Positions 1 through 5,442 of a DNA stretch of 13,012 bases are shown here, piece after piece. The DNA lies in NCBI GenBank assembly GCA_038231495.1, contig JBBRLG010000167.1, positions 1 through 13,012 of the forward strand, given 5' to 3'. Every line of letters starts with the position of its first letter. Within the stretch, counting starts at the first letter, position 1. This stretch comes from JBBRLG01 sp038231495. GTDB taxonomy: Bacteria > Planctomycetota > Planctomycetia > Gemmatales > Gemmataceae. The notes under the pieces are model-generated. The model made no database searches, was not told where the DNA came from, and was given only the letters and a program-made list of their open reading frames with translations. The position numbers were made by a program, and so were the translations under genes.

Positions 1-44
1 AGCGAGCCGCTTGTGGCTACGCCCGTAGCCACAAGCGGCCCGCT
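1..44. repeat. REP-like hairpin, GCCGCTTG(T/C)GGCT family
   Basis: A 16-bp perfect inverted repeat (6-21 against 24-39) with a 2-base loop, extended by AGCG/CGCT at 1-4 and 41-44. The left-arm sequence recurs at 74-96, shorter relatives lie at 2763-2775 and 6814-6857, and the right arm recurs exactly at 12990-13012. This is a dispersed intergenic palindrome. It could act as a terminator for a gene left of the window, but no T-run follows. Confidence 0.8.
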
Positions 45-73
45 TGTGAGCTGAACCCGCGCATAAGCCAGCA

Positions 74-104
74 AGCGAGCCGCTTGCGGCTACGGGCGCC
101 CGCT
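74..104. repeat. Second copy of the GCCGCTTG(T/C)GGCT repeat
   Basis: Direct repeat of the left arm at 1-23 with a T-to-C change, containing the inner palindrome GCCGC-TT-GCGGC (79-90) and closing with CGCT at 101-104. It ends 4 bases before the ribosome binding site (109-114) of the Uma2 gene, so it would lie in that gene's leader. Confidence 0.7.
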
Positions 105-121
105 GACGAGGAGGACGGCCG

Positions 122-958
122 ATGCAGACCGCCGCGACCGGCTACGACCTGGTGCTCGATCCCGCCGCCTACGCCGGGGTCGACCTCGTCGCCGAGGACG
201 GAATCCCCATGGAAAGCTTCTGGCACTCCTGGTGCATGACGTTGCTCATCGGCGTCACGGCGTCCTATTGCCGAGGCCGCAACGATTACTGGGTCGGGGG
301 CAACAACTTCATCTACTTCAACCCGGACCAGGCACGCAACCTTGACTACCGCGGTCCCGATTACTTCTTCATCAAGGACGGCGTCGATCGGGCACAGCCG
401 CGCGAGTACTGGGCCGTGTGGGAGGAGAACGGCCGGTGCCCTGACGTGATTGTCGAATTGCTGTCGCCGACCACCGAACGCGCGGACCGCACGACGAAGT
501 TCACGATTTACGAACAAACGCTGCGAACGCCGGAGTATTTCGTATACGACCGCGACACGGAGCGTTTGGAAGGCTGGCGGCTGATCGGCGGCAGCTACGC
601 ACCGCTGCCGGCGAACGATCGAGGCTGGCTGTGGAGCGAAGAACTGGGTCTGTGGCTAGGAAGCTGGTTCGGTGAGTATCATGGGCTGCGGGCCACCTGG
701 TTGCGCATGTACACGGCGGCCGGCGAACTGGTGCCCCTCGCGGAAGAGGCGGAACGGCAGAGAAAACTGCGCGAACGAGAAGCAAAGCTCCGCGAACGCG
801 AGAAAATGCTTCACGAACGCGCGGAAAAGCTCCGCGAACGGGAGGAAAAATTGCGCGAACGCGAGCGTGCCGACCGGGCCGAACTGGAACTGGCCCGACT
901 GCGTGCGCAACTGCAACAGCCGCCGCCGCCGCCGAAAACCAACGGCTCGCAAGCGTGA
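122..958 (+). CDS. Uma2-family (DUF820) endonuclease-like protein with coiled-coil tail
   Basis: 278 aa. Residues 1-200 resemble Uma2/DUF820 proteins, which adopt the PD-(D/E)XK nuclease fold: GPD (D80), then PDVIVELLSP (108-116, E112), D122 and K126, then TPEYFVYD, the usual end of the core. These acidic residues and K126 are the likely metal-binding and catalytic set, judged from motif spacing. Residues about 206-265 form a highly charged heptad coiled coil built from repeats of the type KLREREE, followed by a proline run (PPPPPP). The start is fixed by AGGAGG (109-114), 7 bases upstream. Uma2 genes are abundant in planctomycetes and cyanobacteria, usually of unknown role; nuclease activity is inferred from fold only. 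The next gene follows after 47 bases, so the two may share a transcript. Confidence 0.85.
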   Translation: MQTAATGYDLVLDPAAYAGVDLVAEDGIPMESFWHSWCMTLLIGVTASYCRGRNDYWVGGNNFIYFNPDQARNLDYRGPDYFFIKDGVDRAQPREYWAVWEENGRCPDVIVELLSPTTERADRTTKFTIYEQTLRTPEYFVYDRDTERLEGWRLIGGSYAPLPANDRGWLWSEELGLWLGSWFGEYHGLRATWLRMYTAAGELVPLAEEAERQRKLREREAKLREREKMLHERAEKLREREEKLRERERADRAELELARLRAQLQQPPPPPKTNGSQA

Positions 959-1005
959 GCGGCCCCTTCGTTCGGAGTAACTTCGGCGGCGCGGAGGAGG
1001 ATTGG

Positions 1006-1308
1006 ATGAAAAGGTTTCGCTACGTCATCTTGAGCAGTTTCGGGGCGAGTTGGGACATTTCTCGCGAAATTCCCAGGCCCATCGGTGGGTTCCTCCAGGT
1101 GCCGTGGTACGGCGACGAGCAGCGACAAGACTTGCAGGAGCTGCTGGCACGCGGTTGGCTGCCGGTGCGCGAGTCGGGCATGGGCGGCGCCAGCGCCACG
1201 GGAGGTGCCGCGGTCGCCTTTTCGCTCATCCTACTGGAGAAAGACCGGCCCGAGGACGCGCCCGCGCTTGCCGATGCGCTGCCCACTGACGCAGCCCGCG
1301 AGAAGTGA
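1006..1308 (+). CDS. Small DUF4177-like hypothetical protein
   Basis: 100 aa from ATG 1006, chosen because AGGAGG (995-1000) sits 5 bases upstream. A longer frame from GTG 955, overlapping the Uma2 stop, has no ribosome binding site. The pattern of a leading KRFRYVILSS strand, then DLQELLARGWLPVRES, then a glycine/alanine linker and FSLILLEKD resembles the DUF4177 layout (strand, 'L...G..GW..V', strand ending in a hydrophobic-E-basic motif). No signal peptide or membrane helix is seen. The assignment is by pattern only and the function is unknown. It probably shares the transcript of the Uma2 gene. Confidence 0.7.
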   Translation: MKRFRYVILSSFGASWDISREIPRPIGGFLQVPWYGDEQRQDLQELLARGWLPVRESGMGGASATGGAAVAFSLILLEKDRPEDAPALADALPTDAAREK

Positions 1309-1399
1309 CGCCGAGGCAAGTCGGCGAAGACGGAATAGGAGTTTAACGGGGGAAAATAGGTTCGTTTAGCTTTCATCGAATCGCACCAAGGCGTGTGGA

Positions 1400-1416
1400 T
1401 TGGCACAAGATCTGCA
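1400..1416 (+). promoter_or_regulatory. Sigma-54 (-24/-12) promoter for the selenoprotein gene
   Basis: TTGGCAC at 1400-1406 matches the -24 element fully. CTGCA at 1412-1416 matches the -12 element TTGCA at four of five bases. The invariant GG (1402-1403) and GC (1414-1415) are separated by the required 10 bases. A transcript would start near 1427, about 40 bases before the ATG at 1469. No enhancer site was identified upstream; 1309-1399 contains no gene that I can support. Confidence 0.6.
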
Positions 1417-1468
1417 CAATGCTCCGCCGGCAATCCATTCGCCCTCCAATTAAGAAGGAGTGCTTGCG

Positions 1469-1711
1469 ATGAGGAAAGTAGTAATTCGGCAATGCCCCGT
1501 CTGAGGCAGTCTCCGTGCCCACGCCGCCAGTCTGGCGGCAACCTTGAAAAAGGAGCCGGGGGTCGAGGTGGAGGTGGTCAACGGCAATCATGGCGAACTC
1601 ACGGTGTCGGTGGCTGGGGAGGTGGTGGCCCAAAAGGAGGGCGATACCTTGCCAGATGCCAACGCGGTGCTGGCAGCCCTGAGAAAGACGGCATCCGGGG
1701 CCGCCGTGTGA
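1469..1711 (+). CDS. Selenoprotein W-like (Rdx family) protein, UGA = Sec at codon 12
   Basis: 80 codons from ATG 1469, with a strong AAGGAG (1455-1460) 8 bases upstream. TGA at 1502-1504 falls in frame as codon 12 and the frame then stays open to TGA 1709-1711. With selenocysteine (U) at the first TGA the N-terminus reads MRKVVIRQCPVUGSLRAHA, giving a CxxU motif (C9, U12) followed directly by glycine, as in SelW (a CxxUG motif near residue 10). The remainder keeps the Rdx plan: a helix (S21-K28), PGVEVEVVNG, a strand ELTVSVAGEVVAQK, GDTLPD, and a closing helix. Rdx proteins are small thioredoxin-like redox proteins. A SECIS-like hairpin follows the UGA. Normal gene callers would split or lose this gene. 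The alternatives are a Cys-to-stop pseudogene or chance; the motif, hairpin and RBS argue against both. The selA/B/C machinery lies outside the window. Confidence 0.85.
1502..1539 (+). promoter_or_regulatory. Bacterial SECIS element for UGA 1502-1504
   Basis: Inside the coding frame, GCCGCCA (1523-1529) pairs perfectly with TGGCGGC (1533-1539) around a 3-base loop GTC. The apical loop begins with G followed by U, 25 bases after the UGA. Bacterial SECIS models describe an apical-loop G (often GU) roughly 16-37 bases downstream of the Sec codon on a short GC-rich stem, read by SelB. The fit is good; SelB binding is inferred. Confidence 0.7.
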
Positions 1712-1742
1712 TTCGGGTTGGCGATCGCAGTTGAAACAGAGC

Positions 1743-1775
1743 AGCCCCCGGCAGGTGAACTTTCCGGGGGCTTTG
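1743..1775 (+). terminator. Terminator-like hairpin after the selenoprotein gene
   Basis: AGCCCCCGG (1743-1751) pairs with CCGGGGGCT (1764-1772), followed by a short TTG. It lies 31 bases after the selenoprotein stop and probably separates that gene from the following pair. The T-tract is weak. Confidence 0.6.
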
Positions 1776-1830
1776 TCATTACCGGTGTCAATGTCGGCAG
1801 TATAGCGGTCAAGCCCCCGGAGAATGTGCC

Positions 1831-2037
1831 ATGAGTTTTGCCTTGCTTAAAGACGCCGCCACGGAGGTGCAGTTGATGGTCCGCAACGACCACGTCAGCG
1901 CCGTGGAAATCAAGAAAGACGACCAGTCGGTCACCGTTTACCTGGTGGGCGGCCAGATTCTTCATCTCACCCACGAACAGTCCCGGCAGTACGTTCATCA
2001 CGTCAAGAGCCACATGCACGCCGGCCACAACAGCTAA
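1831..2037 (+). CDS. Small hypothetical protein
   Basis: 68 aa; ATG 1831 is preceded by GGAG (1819-1822) at 8 bases. I do not recognise the family. The sequence predicts a short helix, two beta strands (VSAVEIKKD and SVTVYLVGGQ), then a helix ending in a histidine-rich tail (residues HLTHEQSRQYVHHVKSHMH) that might bind metal. No signal peptide. It ends 35 bases before the DedA start with no terminator between, so co-transcription is likely. Function unknown. Confidence 0.65.
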   Translation: MSFALLKDAATEVQLMVRNDHVSAVEIKKDDQSVTVYLVGGQILHLTHEQSRQYVHHVKSHMHAGHNS

Positions 2038-2072
2038 ACGGACGCCGGCTCGGTCGTGCCAGGAGAATAGCC

Positions 2073-2756
2073 GTGACCCCCGAAGCCTTTTACTGGTGTG
2101 CGTCCGTATTCTTGTGGTCGTTTTTCACAGGCATCGGCTTGCCGCCCGTGCCGGAAGAGGCCGGTATCCTTTATGCCGCCGGGTTGTCCGCTATTCACCC
2201 GGAGGTCCACTGGTGGCTGGCTTGGCCCGCCACCAGCCTGGGCATCTTAGCCGCCGACCTCGCGTTGTACGGCGTCGGCCGACTCTGGGGCGAACGGCTC
2301 TTGAACCACCGCTGGATGCTGCGCATGTTGCCCCTGGAACGCCGCCTGCAAATCGAGGGACGCTTCCACAACCATGGCATGAAGTTCCTGCTCGCCGCCC
2401 GGTTGTTGCCGCCGTTGCGTTCCGGCGTGTTCATCGTCGCCGGGGCCATCCGGTTTTCGGTGGTGCGCTTTATCCTTGCCGACCTCATCTATGGCGTCGT
2501 CGGCGTGGGCATCGTCTTTTTCGGCGGCGAAGCGCTGATGAGCGTGATCCACTACCTGGAGAACTGGTCCCTGTTCGCGGCGGTGATCGCCGCCGTGGGC
2601 GTGGGGTTGTTCGTTTATTACCGTTACCTGCGTAAGCTGGAAGTGAAGGCTGCTTTGAAAGTGGCGGACGCGGTAAAGGCGGTCGCGCCCGACGTGGTGG
2701 CCTCCCCCGCCGAGCAGGGCGAACCCCGCGCGACGGTAAACCTTCCGAAACACTGA
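2073..2756 (+). CDS. DedA-family (SNARE-associated/VTT domain) membrane protein
   Basis: 227 aa from GTG 2073, with AGGAG (2061-2065) 7 bases upstream. Several hydrophobic segments are visible (about 9-22, 48-68, 118-150, 165-184). DedA hallmarks are the re-entrant motif GLPPVPEEAG (22-31), with acidic E28/E29, and ARLLPPLRSGVFIVAG (109-124), with R110 and R116. DedA proteins are inner-membrane proteins linked to polyprenyl-phosphate or phospholipid flipping and to envelope homeostasis; the substrate here cannot be told. The C-terminal 40 residues are soluble, Ala/Val-rich and not part of the family core. It follows the small hypothetical gene at 1831. Confidence 0.88.
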   Translation: MTPEAFYWCASVFLWSFFTGIGLPPVPEEAGILYAAGLSAIHPEVHWWLAWPATSLGILAADLALYGVGRLWGERLLNHRWMLRMLPLERRLQIEGRFHNHGMKFLLAARLLPPLRSGVFIVAGAIRFSVVRFILADLIYGVVGVGIVFFGGEALMSVIHYLENWSLFAAVIAAVGVGLFVYYRYLRKLEVKAALKVADAVKAVAPDVVASPAEQGEPRATVNLPKH

Positions 2757-2762
2757 GCGCTC

Positions 2763-2775
2763 AGCCGCAAGCGGC
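2763..2775. repeat. Short GCCGCTTGCGGCT-family palindrome downstream of DedA
   Basis: AGCCGCAAGCGGC, just after the DedA stop and next to the palindrome GAGCGCTC, is the reverse-strand form of the repeat core at 79-91. The rest of the 2757-2914 gap holds a short GGAA/TTCC dyad near 2837-2849 and presumably the sigma-gene promoter, but I cannot place one confidently. Confidence 0.55.
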
Positions 2776-2914
2776 AAATACAATTAGCCCGTTCGCCCCA
2801 TCTCATCGCGCGCGCCAACGAAGCTCCCGTCCCCGCGGAAAAATATTCCTCGAACTGAGGGACGCGCGCGCCTACGCTAACCCTCTATTAGTGTGAGGCC
2901 CGAGGACAAACCCC

Positions 2915-4210
2915 ATGAACACCGGCTTGCCCAAGATGCTGGAACAACTCCGCGAGGCGGGCGGCGGCCTGAGCGACGGTCAGCTGTTGGGCCGGTTCGT
3001 CGCCGGGCGGGACGAGGCGTCTTTCGCGGCCCTGTTGCGACGGCACGGCCCGATGGTCCTGGGCGTTTGCCGGCGCGTATTGCGCGACTCCCATGACGCC
3101 GAGGACGCTTTCCAGGCGACCTTTCTCCTGCTGGCGCGCAAGGCCGCGGCAGTGGTCAAGCGCGAGTCGGTCGGCAGCTACCTGTACGCGGTCGCCTATC
3201 ACACCGCGCTGGAGGCGGCTGCCGGCAATGCCCGGCGGCGCGCCCGCGAAAGGCAGGTGAAGGACGTGCCGCACCCCGAAGCCGCCGCCGCGGAAGTCTC
3301 GGCAGCCGCGGCCGATTGGCGTCCCGTGCTGGATCAGGAGTTGAGCCGGCTGTCGGAGCGCTATCGCGCGGCGGTCGTCCTGTGCGACCTGGAAGGGCGT
3401 CCCCGTAAGGAAGCCGCGCGGCTGTTGGGCGTACCCGAGGGCACGCTGTCGAGCCGCTTGACACGGGCGCGCAAGCTCCTGGCGAAGCGGCTGGCGGCCC
3501 GCGGGGTTCGGTTGCCGGCGGCCATGCTGGCAGTGGTATTGGCGGCGGACGCGGCGTCGGCGCAGGTGCCGGCGGCGCTGGCGAATTCCACGGTGCGGGT
3601 CGCGGCGCTGGTCGCGGCCGGTCAACTGGCGGCGGCCTCGGGGCCGGCCGTCGTTCTTATGAAAGGGGTAATGCAAGCCATGTTCTTGAAGAAACTGCGG
3701 CTGGTGGTGGGGGCGGTCATGGTGCTGGCGGCGCTGGGGGCGGTCGGCTTCACCTGCCGGCCGGGCGACGAAGCGTCGGCACAAGGGAGGTCTACGCCGG
3801 AAGTGTTGGACGCCTCCGGCAAACCCTTGAGCGAACTGGACGCTCTCCGCAAGGAGAACGAGTTGCTCAAGATCAACAACAACGTTTTGTTGGAGAAGAT
3901 CCGCGCCCAGGATGCCGAGTTGCGGGGGCTGCATGGCCGCCTGGAACGCTTCCCCAAGGGGGGGCTGGCGTTTGATCACAACTTCACGGATCTGAACGTT
4001 GTGATTGATGTGAAGGATGTGCTTTCTACGGACGCCGTATCCGGCGCGGCAAAGGGAGTCGAAGCGGCCTTGAAAGCGTACCAGAATGCGAAGGATGCGG
4101 AAGGGCGACAACGGGCGGCCCACGCGCTGGCAAATGCGACGTATAAACTCAACGACCTGCTCAGCCCGGCGAAATCGTCTGGAACGCCCAAGCCGGAGGG
4201 TCGCGATTGA
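2915..4210 (+). CDS. ECF-family RNA polymerase sigma factor with C-terminal membrane segment and coiled coil
   Basis: 431 aa, more than twice a classical ECF sigma. Region 2 spans about 37-105 with the motif DAEDAFQATFLLLARKA (61-77). Region 4 spans about 137-192 (LSERYRAAVVLCDLEGRPRKEAARLLGVPEGTLSSRLTRARKLL region), with the helix-turn-helix around 164-184. Then come an Ala-rich linker (195-247), one transmembrane helix (261-279), a leucine coiled coil (306-344) and a 90-residue outer domain I do not recognise. Planctomycete ECF factors with such extensions are known; the layout suggests that a signal outside the membrane controls the sigma domain without a separate anti-sigma, and no anti-sigma gene is adjacent. 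Start: GAGG (2902-2905), 9 bases upstream of ATG. Its terminator is at 4220-4248. Confidence 0.9.
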   Translation: MNTGLPKMLEQLREAGGGLSDGQLLGRFVAGRDEASFAALLRRHGPMVLGVCRRVLRDSHDAEDAFQATFLLLARKAAAVVKRESVGSYLYAVAYHTALEAAAGNARRRARERQVKDVPHPEAAAAEVSAAAADWRPVLDQELSRLSERYRAAVVLCDLEGRPRKEAARLLGVPEGTLSSRLTRARKLLAKRLAARGVRLPAAMLAVVLAADAASAQVPAALANSTVRVAALVAAGQLAAASGPAVVLMKGVMQAMFLKKLRLVVGAVMVLAALGAVGFTCRPGDEASAQGRSTPEVLDASGKPLSELDALRKENELLKINNNVLLEKIRAQDAELRGLHGRLERFPKGGLAFDHNFTDLNVVIDVKDVLSTDAVSGAAKGVEAALKAYQNAKDAEGRQRAAHALANATYKLNDLLSPAKSSGTPKPEGRD

Positions 4211-4219
4211 TCCAGGAAC

Positions 4220-4250
4220 GCCCCCGGCAGGTCGGTCCTGCCGGGGGCTT
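4220..4250 (+). terminator. Rho-independent terminator of the ECF sigma gene
   Basis: Perfect 12-bp stem GCCCCCGGCAGG (4220-4231) / CCTGCCGGGGGC (4237-4248), 5-base loop, then TT-G-TT. It starts 10 bases after the sigma stop codon. The remaining 100 bases to the convergent hydrolase gene hold nothing I can identify. Confidence 0.8.
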
Positions 4251-4352
4251 GTTCGTTGCTCGCGCGGTGCTTTCCTGGTTCCGGCCGTGAAACCGCACGT
4301 CGGGCTTACGCCTCGACGCTCGCCTACTCGACACCGGAGAACAAATCGCGAT

Positions 4353-5063
4353 TTACTTCACCAGGTTCTTCAACGGCTTGTCGATGGCGTCGGCCCAGAT
4401 GCCGTAACCCTTCGCCGACAGGTGCAGGTAGTCGGGCATGATCTCCTTCGAGATCGAGCCGTCTTTTTCCAGGAACTTGTCGCCGATGTCCAGGTAATGC
4501 ACCTTCTTGCCGTCGTCCAACTTGGCGATGATGGCGTTAATGTCCGCAATCTTCTTGCGGTTGCCGTCGTCCGCCTTGGCCCCGCGCGGGAAGATGCCGA
4601 GCAACAACACCTTCGCCTTGGGCTGGTCCTTCTGGAAATCCTTCACGCACGCGGTGATGCCGTCCGCGATCTCTTCGACGCTGTTGGCGGTCAGGTTGTT
4701 GGTGCCGATCATCAGCACCATCGCCTTGGGCTTGTAGCCTTCCAGTTCGCCGTTCTCCATGCGCCACAGGACGTGCTGCGTCCGGTCGCCGCCGATGCCG
4801 AAGTTGGCGGCCTTCAGCGGCTCGAAGTGTTCCTTCCAGACCTCCTTGCCGCCGCCGCGCCAGCCGTCGGTAATCGAGTCGCCGAAGAACACCACGTCGA
4901 TGTCGCCCTTCTTGGCGATTTCGACGAAGCCCTTGTGCCGTGGCTCGTCCTTCATCGACGGCTTCACCGCCGTGTTCTCTTTCTTGTCGTCGGCCACCGC
5001 GGGCGCGACCAGGATTGCCAGCGCGGCGAGTGCCAGCCACACGAATTTCGTCTTGCGGATCAT
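4353..5063 (-). CDS. Exported SGNH/GDSL-family hydrolase
   Basis: 236 aa. A signal peptide (residues 1-24, cleaved after APAVA) is followed by the SGNH blocks in order: block I FGDSITDGW (60-68, nucleophile S63), block II GIGGDR (89-94, oxyanion G91), block III GTNN (120-123, N122), block V DYLH (211-214, D211 and H214). All four catalytic positions are present. The pattern resembles platelet-activating-factor acetylhydrolase-like GDSL esterases, so it likely cleaves ester groups on a lipid or polysaccharide outside the cytoplasm; the substrate is unknown. The start is supported by AGGGGGA, 6 bases upstream of ATG. It is a single-gene unit convergent with the sigma gene and divergent from BBP7. 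Confidence 0.9.
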   Translation of the reverse strand: MIRKTKFVWLALAALAILVAPAVADDKKENTAVKPSMKDEPRHKGFVEIAKKGDIDVVFFGDSITDGWRGGGKEVWKEHFEPLKAANFGIGGDRTQHVLWRMENGELEGYKPKAMVLMIGTNNLTANSVEEIADGITACVKDFQKDQPKAKVLLLGIFPRGAKADDGNRKKIADINAIIAKLDDGKKVHYLDIGDKFLEKDGSISKEIMPDYLHLSAKGYGIWADAIDKPLKNLVK

Positions 5064-5185
5064 GATTTCCCCCTTGTCAATGCTGTGAACCCCAGGTTCG
5101 TCGTGCAGGGGACTGCGTCGTCCCCCCCGACGACTTTATACGCCGCGGTCCAGGCGAATGACACCTTTTTCCCGAACGTCCGGAG

Positions 5186-5314
5186 TAACCGTTCACTCCC
5201 CCCTTACGAAGGGGGGTAGGGGGGTAGGGGGGTGGAGAGGACGCAATGACCGAGTACTGCAATCGTTCTTGACCCCCCCTACCCCCCCTTCGTAAGGGGG
5301 GGAGTGAACGGTTA
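5186..5314. repeat. MITE-like long inverted repeat with CCCCCCTTACGAAGGGGGG arms
   Basis: The left arm (5186-5224) and right arm (5273-5314) are reverse complements over about 39 bases except that each C/G run is one base longer on the right. Each arm is itself palindromic around TTACGAA. Outside the arms GTCCGG and CCGAA-type sequences continue the symmetry imperfectly (about 5173-5331). The 48-base centre has no ORF. Similar C-run/TTCGTAA/G-run palindromes are familiar as dispersed repeats in other bacteria, notably cyanobacteria. It sits in the 379-base gap between hydrolase and barrel (5064-5442); elsewhere the gap holds only a weak candidate promoter. Confidence 0.8.
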
Positions 5315-5329
5315 ACGTCCGGATTCGGA

Positions 5330-5358
5330 TTGTTTTTTCTCAAGTCGCGGCTTATAGG
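5330..5358 (+). promoter_or_regulatory. Weak candidate promoter for the BBP7 gene
   Basis: TTGTTT (5330-5335) and TATAGG (5353-5358) are separated by 17 bases, a loose match to -35/-10 elements, about 85 bases upstream of ATG 5443. It is the only reasonable candidate between the inverted repeat and the gene. Confidence 0.25.
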
Positions 5359-5442
5359 AGCCGGCTCACCGAAATATCGAGGGGATGTCCTGGTTTGCAC
5401 ATGCGGCCCTGCCGCCGCCCGTGCCATTCATGCGGGGGAGTC

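Noticed and set aside
1469..1504. Idea that ATG 1469 to TGA 1504 is an 11-codon leader peptide
   Set aside because: The same frame continues with family-like sequence after the TGA, and a SECIS hairpin follows; a leader peptide would explain neither.
1393..1734. Plus-strand frame of 113 codons covering the selenoprotein region
   Set aside because: Its product is Gly/Arg-rich without a family, and it is out of frame with the conserved Rdx-like reading at 1469-1711, which has the ribosome binding site.
2852..2879. GAAC and CGCTA as an ECF-type autoregulated promoter before the sigma gene
   Set aside because: The spacer is about 19 bases, longer than usual for ECF promoters, and both boxes are short; too weak to report.
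2888..4123. Minus-strand frame of 411 codons opposite the sigma factor
   Set aside because: Shadow of the ECF gene; rich in Arg, Gln and Pro with no recognisable motifs.
4086..5219. Plus-strand frame of 377 codons across the hydrolase
   Set aside because: Antisense to the SGNH hydrolase, and its end runs through the inverted repeat.
5196..5310. CRISPR-like repeated C/G-run units
   Set aside because: Two inverted arms, not direct repeats with unique spacers; no cas genes.
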